Source of the DNA: Chrysoporthe austroafricana
Lineage: Eukaryota > Ascomycota > Sordariomycetes > Diaporthales > Cryphonectriaceae
DNA: 64,000 nt
Direction of reading: 5' to 3'
Assembly: GCA_001051155.2 (NCBI GenBank)
Contig: JYIP02000006.1
Span: 1,736,001-1,800,000 of the forward strand
A model generated the notes under the pieces. It had not been told where the DNA came from. It saw only the letters and a program-made list of their open reading frames with translations, and searched no databases. Positions 45,577 through 56,281 of this stretch are shown in pieces (positions within the stretch are counted from its first letter, which is position 1; every line of letters starts with the position of its first letter). A program made the position numbers and the translations under genes.

Positions 45577-46481
45577 GCTGCCGGTGTATGCTTTATGCAG
45601 TAGTTTCCACCCTCAAAGAACGTCTACTCCCTACTTGTAGTCAGTCGTAGGCCTTGTACAGCTCAGTAGATATGGACCTCGGTATGGCACCAAGGGATTC
45701 ACCGGAGATGTCGTCTGTGTTTGTTTATAAGCTGAACCCGGCAATATCAGACCAATCTAGAAGACACGAGAGCAAGAGTAACGAGGAAGCTGTGTGCAGA
45801 GAAAGGGAAGAAGAGGACAAAGTCGGAGTTGAATCGTCCGCCGGAGGAGACGGTCAAGGTTCCCCGGACCGGGGGTGGAGCACGGCGCTGACGTTTTGCG
45901 GGGAGGGGGGTTCAACGAGCCGAGGCTCGGGCGATCTGCCGCACAGGGATAAGCTGCAGGATATCATGTAGACGGCGTGTCTGGCGTCAAGTTCCCTCGC
46001 CTATTTCTTGAAACCGCCAGCCAGCTCTGCGACCGTCTTCTTTTCACGGCGCTACCCGGGCCTGTGAGAGAGAAAAGCAGTTGAGGCTGAGGAAAACAAC
46101 CCGGGCCAGGAGACTACCACTCCGTATTTCGTAGAACGTCTCTACTTCTCACGGCCGTCCCAGGGCGTTGAGGCTGACTTGCAAGAGATCTTCGTGTAGT
46201 CTCGAGCGTCACTAGGAGCATCGCACGCGATATCACACGAGACCATCCGCCGGACTTCCTCACTGTGATTTGTATCTGACGACTTATTATTGACAACCTG
46301 TTTTTAATCTCAAACTCCATGCTCTGGTATGCGATTTGGTCGCAATGGATATCTCTCCACCTTTCCATCCCTTTGCTCTTCAAATACTCAAAACGGTATT
46401 GATACATTATTTTTTTTTTCTTTCTTTTTTCCATGAAGTCGGCTTTCCACTTTCCTGGTGCTTATGCTGGCGAAAGCTAGC
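45577..46481. other. Spacer upstream of the SDR gene
   Basis: Promoter and 5' UTR of the minus-strand SDR, then the 3' flank of the Herp-like gene with a T-run at about 46410-46419. No gene is supported. Confidence 0.5.
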
Positions 46482-48751
46482 CTAGGCCGCAGCAACGGGG
46501 TCCTGCGGTTGCTGCTCGGTTCCACCACTCCCGCTCGCCAAGACGTCGCCGTTCTGTTGATCTCCATCTGCGTCTCCGGCACCCTCTTCCTCACCTGTGG
46601 CTGATACAGCAGAGGCCGAGGCGGCCGCACGCTCCTCCTCTTCACGGCGCTCCCTCTCAGCCCGCTCAGCAGCCTCCTGCCGCTCTCGCTCCGCGCGGGC
46701 CTCAGCCTCAAGACGGGCAATATGCCGCTCGGCGACTCCCGGCAGGATACTCGCCAGAAGCAGGAGGCTGGCTCTCTCGACTCGGCGTATGTGGTCGAGG
46801 AGCCAGTTTGCGTTTTGGTCCCTGCGCTGCTCCACCAGTCGAGCGGCAACCTGCGCCGGGTCAAGCTCGCCTCGCCGCTGTTCGGCGTGCGGGGCGGGAC
46901 CGTTGTGGTCACCCTCCTGGGCTGGCGCGTTGTTCCTCCTTTCGGGACCTGCGAATGGGATCAACCCCTCGAGGTGCTGCCGCACGGGTTGAAACAAATC
47001 ATTCGCCATCCCATTGAAGAGTCCCGTGTTGATGAGAAAGAGGGCTGTTGCTAGGAACATGATCATAAGCCAACGCGTCCAGCTGGTTTCTGCTGATGTG
47101 AACCACCACACAATTACTGCCAGCCTAATAAGCAGCCAGACATGCGGCCATAATGCGCCAAGTAAGGCACCGGCCAAACCACCTTCAGGATTAGCCGGAT
47201 GCATCGGTGCAGCGGCCGGGGCAAGCGGCGGCATTCGTGCCTGCTGCTGCCCTGCTGCCTGCTGCCCAGCAGGTGCTTGGTAAAGGTTGACACGAACGTT
47301 GCCTTGTTGCGGCGCCTGTTGGGGAGGCTGTTGCGGAGCTTGGGGAGCTTGTGCCTCGGCTCCTGAAGCGGCACGCGGCTGGGTTTGGAACAAGGCTGAA
47401 GTGAAATGGGGTATCATCGGGGGAGCGGCGACCCGCGGTGCAGGTGTGTAGTACAGGTCTGAAGGGCCGTTGATGAGCAAGGCCCGAGGCCCTTGAGGAG
47501 AGCTAAGGATATACACCTCTGGTTGGTTCGGAGTTGACGTCCTGATTGCCTGTGCCGAAGAGCTTCCGTGACTAGGCGTCCTCATTGCATCAGGTGTAGC
47601 CGTCCTGCTGAGAGGGACTGTAGAGCCGGGTCTCCTGGGCACGGTGACTCCTGGAGCCTGGATTGGCTGCCGTTGGCTGCCCAAATTCAGGTTCGCAAGC
47701 GAAGCACCGGATGCACTCCGGTGCATAGCGTTGGTCATCATCGATGTGGCCTGATTGGCATCGCCATTTCTGAGGATGTTTTGGACCTCATTTGCTGAAA
47801 GAGGACCTCCTGGACCTGGCGCGCCCGCATTGCCTGGCTGGAAATTCGGTAAATTCATGGGGTGGACCTGGCCATCGGGGCCAATGAGTGCTGAGTTCAT
47901 CGTGACGCGGTAGAATTCACCATGAGGACCGACGCCCTCTCGCACATAGGATTGGTGCTGTGGCTCTGGATACGGGCTGTTCCGGCCCTGAGCAGCACTT
48001 CCTAGGGACGGAAGAATGCTAGCTGTCTGATCTGGTATGGGATGGCTACCTCCAATCCCGCCTCTCACATGCTCTCCCGGAGCCATTCCCGCTCGTTGAT
48101 TCAGCTGGTTCATGTACTGTTGTAGGAGCTGCTGCTGTTGGGCCGCCGTCTGGGGCGGTGTGTGCCCTGGAGGCGTCGGCATTCCTCCAAACGCCGGGAC
48201 CGGGAAGGGCGAATGGGCGTGGCCGGGGACCGGTACACGGTGGGCGAATACCCGATGACGGGGCGGGCCATGAAGCTGGGGTGGGGCTGTGGGTTGTGGA
48301 GGATGGCGAGGCAGCGATGGATTCTGGCCAGGAGGCGCTGTGGACGGGCTGGAGGAGGTGTGATGATCCTGGACATCGCGGATCACCAAGTGCACAACGA
48401 ACTGGTCTGTATCGCGGACCTACGGCGGCGAGGCGCGTTAGCTAGAGGCCCGGAATCGGAACGAGACAGCAAAAGGCTCACCCTCTGCTCGCCAAACACT
48501 TCCAGGAAGGATTCGTGCTCCTTAGACAACAGCTTCCCTTGGTGTATCAGACGTTGCTGCTCGTTGCTCGGCTTCGAGTCCAGAGTATCTCGTATCTTCT
48601 GCTTGAGCTGGCCGACGGTGGTAGAGGCCGGAAGGCCGGAAAAGCTGAGGGGAGAGTTCACGCTCAGGGAGGGCGAGACGATGGAGATGTTGATAGAGAG
48701 GTCCTCCCGAGGAGGAGGAGCTGCTGATGAGGAAGCCGTGTCGTCAGCCAT
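46482..48751 (-). CDS. Ubiquitin-like-domain ER membrane protein (Herp/Usa1-like)
   Basis: Herp (mammals) and Usa1 (yeast) scaffold the Hrd1 ubiquitin ligase in ER-associated degradation. Two exons (48751-48482 and 48419-46482) give 735 residues. The 62-nt phase-0 intron begins GTGAGC, has a GCTAAC branch site and ends CGTAG. The ubiquitin-like fold spans about residues 20-100 across the intron. Visible parts are the strand INISIVSP, the helix TVGQLKQKIRDTL, the QQRLIHQGKLL block typical of ubiquitin-like folds, and after the intron the strand FVVHLVIRD. A long Pro/Gln/Ser-rich linker follows (about 110-500). Two membrane segments lie near residues 513-560, rich in Leu, Trp and Ile. The C-terminus has an Arg/Glu-rich coiled coil (RLEAEARAERERQEAAERA) and an acidic tail. 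The architecture matches Herp/Usa1; sequence identity to either outside the ubiquitin-like fold is not something I can judge. Confidence 0.8.
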
Positions 48752-49803
48752 CGCGACGGCGTGCACAGTATCGAAGGCTAGATCCGGCTAGATGACGTTG
48801 CGCATGCCTTGGGTCAAGATCCCCTCTCCTGTGGCGGGCGGCGGGAGAGGAAGTCTGGCTGTCTGCGGGTATCAAGAGCGAGGAATCGGTTCCATGTTCA
48901 CGAGGTTTGTTGATGGGCCTCGCGGAAAAACAGCAAAGGGCGGGGAATCACCAAGACACTACTATGTGCTACCGTGCAGCGCTCAGCGGAGGTGGAAAAG
49001 CAAGTTCGACGCCATTCACGGTGCAGCAGTGCCTGCCCCGGCGATCAGGCCAGGTAAGCTCTTTCCCAGCGTGCCAGGTCCAGGGCAGGGGCCCCTGGGG
49101 GCGGGAGGGAGCAGCCTGCAGGCGGGTCAGGTACAGACCTGACCACTGTTGACCACAGCGGTAATAGTACGTAAGGACCGACCCTTTGGGCGCTAAAGGC
49201 CCTTATGGGTACCTAGCACTTTGACATTCAGTAGTTATTATGGCACTATGGTATACCATAGTACGATACTGAGCAGGCCTGGGGATGATGCAATCGGCTG
49301 TGGGGGAGCCCACCGTGGGACACCCAGTTCTGAGATCTGAGGTCACAGGATCAGTACCTCATACGATAGATACCCAGCCTGCCACCCACGCTCTCAGCGT
49401 AGCAGTCTTCCATCTGCTCGGTACGAGGGTGTCTCTCTCGTCCCGGTTGCCTGCCCCCAGCTTTCGGCCCGGGTGCTAGAACCTCGGTGGGGAGGGACTA
49501 GAAACCCAAGCTGTGCCAAAGACGTCATGCCACCTGCGTATTCCGCCCTGCTGGGACCACGGCAGGCCTGCTCCTGTTTACAGCACTACCCACAACCCAC
49601 CCACACGCGCCGTCGCCTGAAAGAATCCACCAGACCCGAGAGCGCGTCCTGGGCAAATTGAGAAAATTGGATTCTCACCGCATTTCCGACCCCGGGTCAT
49701 ACGATGGGTCGCTTGGCCTGCCGGTATCGATAAGCCTCCATCACAAGGGAAATTTTCTAGACGCAGCCCGCGCACTCCGCGCGAGCCAACTCTGTCCTGC
49801 GCC
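48752..49803. other. Divergent promoter region
   Basis: Lies between the Herp-like gene (-) and PSD1 (+). It includes a perfect 18-bp palindrome at 49245-49262. No gene is supported. Confidence 0.55.
49245..49262. repeat. Perfect 18-bp palindrome
   Basis: The half-site ACTATGGTA is followed directly by its reverse complement. The next bases outwards do not pair. It lies about 540 bases upstream of the PSD1 start, in the divergent promoter region. It could be a dimeric regulator site or chance. Confidence 0.4.
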
Positions 49804-51514
49804 ATGATGGCTTCGATGTCCAGATTCGGCACCGGCCTCGCCAGAAGTGCCCTCCTCGATGAGTCCGCCGCCGCCGCCGCCCGCTGTCCCACCTGTCTGC
49901 AACGGCAAGGCCTATTCCAGACAGGGAGGCCGAGGCAACCTCTCCGTCAAGCCACGGGCCAACAGCTGACTGCCAGCCGCGGCGGCCGCTGCTTCTACTC
50001 CCAGCAGTCCCAGCGCCGGCCCAGGTTCTCCGCGCGACTACGGATGGCATTGGGCAGGTCTCGGACCGAGTGGTACTTCATCCCCGTCGGAGTCGGCATA
50101 GGCTTCCTGGGGCTGGTGCAGGGCTACAAGGTCTACACGAGGGAGAAGGGGCAGCAAGAGGATGGGGCGCAACAGCCGGAGACGAAGCCGAAGAAGCGCC
50201 CACGGATAAGGCCTGACGGACCATGGCAGGTTCAGGTCATGTCCACGCTGCCGCTGAAGGCATTGTCTAGGCTGTGGGGGAGGTTCAATGAGGTAGACAT
50301 CCCCTACTACTTCCGTGTTCCCGGGTTCAAGCTTTACTCCTGGATATTCGGCGTTAAGTGAGTCCCCTCGTGCTGTTCGTTGCTTGCCACGGGCCATGAC
50401 TGACGGTTAAGCAAGTCTTGACGAGGTTTCCGAACCCGATCTGCACGTCTACCCTAACCTGGCAGCCTTCTTCTACCGGACGCTCAAGCCAGGCGCCCGG
50501 CCATTACATCCCGACCCGAACTCCCTGCTGTCACCTTCGGACGGAAAGGTGCTGCAATATGGACAGATACAGGGCGGTGATATCGAGCAGGTAAAGGGCA
50601 TGACCTACAGCATCGACGCCCTCCTCGGCAAGAACACACCTACGCCCAGTCTGAGATCCGGGACGAGCACCCCGTTCAGCGAGGACAGAAGCCTGCCCGA
50701 GGGGACAGATGCCCAGAAGGATGCCGAAGTCGTCAAGCAGGACGAAGAGTTCGCGCGTGTCAACGGCATCCGCTACACCCTACCCGGCCTCTTCTCTGGA
50801 GCACCCATGGCCACGAAGAAGGACCAGCCCTCCGACCAGTCGACCGGCGCATCCCCGACCTCCGTCTCCGAGGTCCGCGCGGACCTCGCCCTAGGCGAGC
50901 GCCCCTGGTACGACCTCTTGTCGAAGGAGCATCCGACCTCCCTATACTACGCCGTCATCTACCTCGCGCCGGGCGACTATCACCGCTTCCACTCGCCCAC
51001 GAACTGGGTCGTCGAGCGCAGGCGGCACTTCGCGGGCGAGCTGTACAGCGTGTCGCCCTACCTCCAGCGGACCCTCCCGGGCCTTTTCACGCTCAACGAG
51101 CGCGTGGTGCTCCTCGGAAGATGGCGCTGGGGCTTCTTCTCCTTCGTCCCCGTGGGCGCGACGAACGTCGGCTCGATCAAGGTCAACTTCGACCGCGAGC
51201 TGAGGACGAACAGCCTCACGACGGACACGGCCGCCGACAGGGCGGCGGAGGAGGCTGCCCGGCGGGGGGAGCCGTACACGGGCTTCTCGGAGGCGACGTA
51301 CGAGATGGCGAGCCCCGTGCTGCATGGGCATGCGCTGAGGAGGGGCGAGAAGATGGGTGGTTTCCAGCTGGGCAGCACCATCGTGCTGGTGTTCGAGGCG
51401 CCGCTGGGAAAAGAGGACGAGCAAGGCCGGCTCCGGGGAGGGTGGAACTGGGGCGTGGAGAAGGGGTCCAAAGTCAAGATGGGCCAGGCTCTGGGCTGGG
51501 TGGACGAGGAATGA
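49804..51514 (+). CDS. PSD1: Phosphatidylserine decarboxylase proenzyme, mitochondrial
   Basis: Converts phosphatidylserine to phosphatidylethanolamine at the mitochondrial inner membrane. Two exons (49804-50357 and 50416-51514) give 550 residues. The intron is 58 nt (GTGAGT to CAAG) with a CTGAC branch site, and joining restores an Asn codon. The N-terminus is Arg/Ser/Ala-rich without many acidic residues, as in a mitochondrial presequence. A single membrane segment follows at about residues 95-112 (FIPVGVGIGFLGLVQGY). The conserved block EVSEPDLHVYPNLAAFFYR is at the exon junction. YHRFHSP carries the catalytic histidine region. LGST at residues 503-506 is the self-cleavage site; after cleavage Ser505 becomes the pyruvoyl cofactor. 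A Ser/Thr/Lys/Asp-rich insertion of about 80 residues follows SPSDGKVLQYG, as often in fungal enzymes. All key motifs are present, so the enzyme should be active. Confidence 0.97.
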
Positions 51515-51878
51515 AGAGGCCATTTGGGGGCATGAAGCAGGATAATTGATCTTGAGCTCTGGAAATCACATATGGTCATAATAAGAACGAGGGGTATATT
51601 CGGTCGGTCTCTGTACACTAATGGTGCAAGAGCGAGCTTTTATCCGCTTCCCAGAAAGGTCTGCCTGTTGAGCAAATGGCTAAAGATCGAGAGGCTATGA
51701 AGGTTCTACCCGAAATACATGCTAGGTGAACAGTTCTCGCGAACGCTGAGGGTTTTGGGCAGCAATGATTGGGCACGATCGATGAATTGGTAAGCTGGTG
51801 ACCTTGGGGATTCTTAGGGGCTCAGGCACCTAGCTACATGAGAAGGTTACACCAGGAGGGGACTGCGGCCGGTCAGCT
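51515..51878. other. Spacer between PSD1 and the accessory gene pair
   Basis: Presumed 3' UTR of PSD1 and upstream region of gene A. I see no other feature. Confidence 0.5.
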
Positions 51879-51983
51879 TTGAGGTGCAGAGCCCCTCAAA
51901 AGGACGTCACCACAGCCGCACTTGGCTTCTCCCAGTGCCTTGACATTGGCCTTTCTGCCGCCGTCTGGCTACAACACCATTTC

Positions 51984-52058
51984 TTGTCTGGAGATCCGAC
52001 GAAGGAAGCTCGAGCAAATATGGACGGCCATTCTTTGTCTGGAGATCCGACGAAGGAA
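51984..52058 (+). repeat. Direct 24-bp repeat, 51-bp offset
   Basis: The same 24 bases occur at 51984-52007 and 52035-52058. In the reading frame of gene A each copy encodes LSGDPTKE, so this is an in-frame duplication of 17 codons, with the middle part diverged or replaced. Confidence 0.8.
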
Positions 52059-54571
52059 CTTTCAATAAAATTAGACGACTATCCAGGGCGCGATAAAAGA
52101 CGACCTGTCTACAGTTTGAAGGAAATAAGGCGCATCGTGAGATGGCTGTGGCTGGACAATTCTATGAGCTGGAAGTCACCATCTCAGGGTGGAGTTCCGG
52201 ATTTGAGGTAGGTCGTCTCTTGTTCGCCTCATTTTCCGGGTGTTTCATCTCCTTTTCCATATGCCCGCCTGTCTAGAGGTTCTTCTTAGTCAATACAGCA
52301 CCACTCAAGGATTTCTCGGCGTCAGACCGGTCGGCAATCACGCTCTTGGGTCTTAGATATTGACATGCAGCACAGCTTGGCAAGGAGCTCGACTTCGCGA
52401 GTAGACTGGTTCTTATGGGGTCGTCTCCTCATCGTGCATTTGCGGACACAGTTCTCAACGAGCTCAAGAAGATATGGCCGGGTGTTGACAAGAAGCTCTT
52501 CGATGAACTGCAAAAACTAATTCGGGACGCTGAAGGGGTTGCGATCCCGATCGACGACCACTCGAATATAAGCAAGACCCTTAGCTGTAGTGATAGGGAG
52601 ATCAAACTCAGAGCCACTTCTTTGCGCTCTTTTCTAGATCTCAAATCATCAGAGAGCGTGGTTTCGTTAACTCAGATCTTATGCTGGCTCAGCATCGCCT
52701 TGAGCACATCGTTGTGGGACGGACCCGCGAAGGCGGTTATTTACGAACTCGAAAACGGACCGCGGCAATCAATGATGGCCGAGTTACACTTTGGCTTGGA
52801 GTTTTCGCACTTCACTGGCGACCAGCAAGATGCGTGTTGGTTGAGTTTGATTCCCAATCCCGTACTGGCTACGCTATTTAATGCGCCATTGAGAGCAGCC
52901 AAGTACATAGGATTGGAGTTTTCGTCGCTTGATCTGATGGCAGACATCTGCGGCGCTCATCATGCCTTAGAATTCGGTGGGGGTGTTGTCATCAAAGGCT
53001 TCTCAGCCATGCTGCTTCCGGTCGAATATGATGCATGCAGCAATACTGGTGAGTTTAGAGGTTGTTATAAGCAACCAACGATTTCATGGGAGGATCGATT
53101 TCGCTAATCGAAGGCTATGACAGTTCAATGGCACGCAGTCCTTGAGAACGAATCAAGACTCTACCTATCCTATTCTGATGGGATCGAGAAATTTGAAAAG
53201 GAAAACACGGCCAAGAATCGCCTTTTGTCAACGACATTAAATATCAAGACCCTGCTCCAGGATAAGACTCGACACATATTAGGGTGGTGCAAGTCAGCTT
53301 GCAATGCCTTTATGAACACGAGCTACGATTGTAGTTCAATCACATTTTCCAGGTGCCCTGATGCTGGAGTGAAGCTGACCGAGAGAATGAAAGTCTCGGA
53401 TCTGGCGGTCAATATTGCCCACGTCGGCGGCATTAGTTTCAAACCGACAATAGCACAACTACCCACATCTGTGCGACCTGCAGCCGAGACGACGGCTGAG
53501 ATGGAGAGGCTTATCGAGCATGCCTCGCGCGTTCCAGTCTTGCTCTTCGACTACAACGACCGCCGTGCTTGGCTTGTGATGACTTCGGATGCCCTGCTCC
53601 TCATGGCCAAATGCGCTGACCGGCTCTCACGGCCCGTCAGAGATGCGGAAGATTCCTTGTACAAGGCCGTCAAGCAATCTCGATTGTCAGAACTATGGGT
53701 CCGCGAGGCTTGGTCTTTTATGGAAGCTTTAGCCGCCAAACTGGAGGAGTTGCTGAGCAAGACACATGCTTTTCCCGGATTATACCACCTTTACGGATAT
53801 GAGTTTATGGATGCGAAGGAGATGGGGAATGCAGCACTAAAACGTGATAGCCTTCGGCCATGGCATGGAGGTTGGAATAAACTGATCCGGCAGACCAAAG
53901 CGCTCGTCCTCTTCGGAGCTGGATTTAGGGATCTCATCAAGCCGTCTGAGCATTACCCCTCCCGGCTCTGTAAGGCGTGGTCCCACTCGCCGACTGGAAT
54001 GGACTACTTGACAACTCGCACCAGCACACTGCGGCAGCTTTACGTGAAGGCAGGCAAGGCGGGGAGGAATCCCACCCTTGGAGCCTTGACCACTGGAGAT
54101 CCAAAGCTGCAGTGGGACCGCGGGCATGCCTCGCTTTTTGAGAGGTGTAAAGATGAGTGTCATTGTGACCGGCTCCAGCGCATAGTCCCGGTGTCGAGTG
54201 TCCGGCGCCACCCGCAAGAAAAGGATCTTCGGGCGAATGCCGTCATTATATTCGGAAGAAACCCCAGCCTTTTTTGGGAGCTGGTGTGGAATCACTTCAG
54301 AGCCAGCGTTCAACAGACCCAAGTCCCCTCAGCCTCCAACACAGATGCGGCGATGACAACGAGCGACTCATCCGAGTCGGATTCAGACTCTACCGAGCCT
54401 GACGAGGTCCTGCCACTGGCCCCGGTGTCAGGAATGAGAGAGAGAGGTGATGCAGAAACACCTAACGAGCATGATGCCGAGACGATGGCTAGGCTCTGGT
54501 ATGGCAACGAGTTTGACGAAGACGAGGTGTTTCAATCCGTGATATTTGGCAATCCTTGGGTTTTAGTCTAG
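52020..54571 (+). pseudogene. Gene A: large uncharacterised fungal accessory protein, one in-frame stop
   Basis: Three exons can be joined in one frame. The first runs from about 52020 or earlier to 52207 (donor GTAGGT). The second is 52279-53048 (acceptor CTAGAG, donor GTGAGT). The third is 53124-54571 (acceptor GACAG). A TGA at 52361-52363 interrupts the second exon, with coding-like sequence on both sides in the same frame (for example NTAPLKDFSASDRSAI before it and AAQLGKELDFASRLVL after). A protein of 693 residues can still start at ATG 52415. Blocks include VLNELKKIWPGVDKKLFDEL, the GGVVIKGFSAMLLPV segment before the second intron, and VQWHAVLENESRLYLSY after it. The C-terminal part is acidic and Ser/Asp-rich (TTSDSSESDSDSTEPDE). 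I do not recognise a catalytic domain. From memory, similar proteins recur as unannotated multicopy genes in filamentous ascomycetes; I cannot verify this here. It could be an intact gene that starts at 52415 with the upstream part as relic. Confidence 0.6.
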
Positions 54572-54929
54572 GAGGAGGTTTTTCTTCATTCATAGTCCGA
54601 CGCCGTCGTAACGCGCAGCAGCAGAGTATGGGACGTAGCGTGGATGATGTAAGTGGCTAGGTCATCTTCTACAAGATCGACAACTAGACAGCAGTTCTCC
54701 TTCCCTTCCCCCATACCTTATCCCATAGGGCCTTCCTCGTTCAGATTTCAACACTCGACCCTCTGTTATTTCAACCCAGTGCCAGAGAGAGTCCAACTTT
54801 CGACCTCTCTGCACCACTTTTGGCACGATCGTTTGGACTGCTATCATCAACTAGAACCACTCTTTCATTTTAAGTCTTTTCGCAGGAAGCTTTCCATATC
54901 TTCGCAAACGCAGAGTAACTACTACATCC
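54572..54929. other. Short spacer between genes A and B
   Basis: Holds the presumed 3' flank of gene A and promoter of gene B. Nothing else is seen. Confidence 0.5.
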
Positions 54930-56281
54930 ATGCAAGCTGACGGACGCGACACTATGGAGCCCTCACTGCACAATGCCCACTCCAAGACCGCCTCACTGGT
55001 GTCCATGGTCAGGCCGTCCATCATTATGATAGAGTCCACACCACCATCGACCTCCGAATTTGACGCCGATGATAAAGACCTGGCTTCGATAATTGCTTTG
55101 AAATCGCCGTGTGACTCTATGGATGAATCCCTGTTATCCCCTCCGCCGTCGCCGCCGCCGTTTGGATCCCTCAACGAGCTGCTCTCAAGGCCGACGTGCC
55201 AGCCTCGGAAACGCCGGCTACTTAGCCATCACGAGAAGGTTGACCTGGAAAGTGCTCACAAGCAATATCTCAGCCAACTCGAGGAGGTCGGCGAGGACTC
55301 TCTCGCAGGTAGGTATTCGGACATTTGGCATCCAATATTCCTGTGCTCGAAGAGTGATCTCTTGGTTCTCCATTGTAGTAATGATCTTGGGTTCATACTC
55401 CTTTCCATGTCTTAGTTGATAGCCTAGGCTTCTCTGACAGATTGATAGAATCCATTGACAGACAGTTTCGCCACCTTGCCGCGTCGTAGGGATCGCGCGA
55501 GGAGGTTGCGAAATTGGCCGAATCACCTACAAGTGTCCCTCGCGACGCAGCTACGTCTGCCTTGAATATCCGAGCAGGGGCGTCGAGGGGGCTCGTGGGG
55601 TTCAAAAGTATGTTTACCTCTAAGGAGAGGAAGCGCTTACCCACGACGTCGACACAATCTGTTGTCACCCGTATGAGAATGGGCTTCCGGAATTTTGCCA
55701 AGCTGCCACACAGGCGCAAGCCGAAGTTCATTGTCTCCAGTCTTACTCCTAATGCTGATACACGATGTGATGCGACATTGCTATATGGCGCTCTCACCGA
55801 GTCAAGCATCGAAGAGACATACAGTGGCAAAATATATGAAACGTCCTTGGATACATCCACATCATCGCCTAGCGGCAACCCGTTCAAGAATAGTCGAACC
55901 TCCTTCAGCGTCCGATCGGTGGCTTCCTCGATATCGAGTCTGTTCTCCTCGCCAGTCAAGACAAAGCGGACGAAGTTGGAAGAGAGACTTGCTAAACTCG
56001 CCAAGTATAGCGAGCTATTGTGCGACGCCCAGTCGAGCGGCCCTTTCGTCTGGAGGGAGATCGCGCAGGACTCTGGAGTCTTGCTTGAGCACCTATGCGA
56101 CTCTGAGACGATGCAGCAGTTATTCGACTCTGGCGTGCTGAAGCAGATGGTTGATACTGAGCTGTTGAGACGAGCTCTGGAGTTCTTCCGCCTGTGGGTC
56201 GATCTTGCGGCTTTGGATCAGCCTGAGAAGTTCGGCCCGCAAATTGCTGGACCTTCTCGCGCCAGAAATCCTGAAGACTGA
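54930..56281 (+). pseudogene. Gene B: uncharacterised protein, one in-frame stop
   Basis: Two exons (54930-55308 and 55416-56281) join through a 107-nt intron (GTAGGT to CTTAG) into a 415-codon frame that contains a TAG at 55487-55489, codon 151. The frame is clearly coding on both sides: DRLIESIDRQFRHLAAS just before and GSREEVAKLAESPTS just after. The N-terminal third is Ser/Pro/Asp-rich with a run of prolines and Ser. The middle is basic (RNFAKLPHRRKPKF). The C-terminal 100 residues form several amphipathic helices (EERLAKLAKYSELL, MQQLFDSGVLKQMV, LRRALEFFRLWVDL). No known domain is visible. A change of CAG to TAG would explain the stop. The gene follows A on the same strand after 358 bp, so they may form a pair. 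A shorter product from a later ATG cannot be excluded. Confidence 0.6.

Noticed and set aside
44666..45640. 324-codon plus-strand frame
   Set aside because: Antisense to the SDR gene; runs through its intron without sense.
52337..52375. A very short intron removing the TGA at 52361 in gene A
   Set aside because: The only nearby GT and AG signals would make an intron of about 20 nt, far shorter than any other here.
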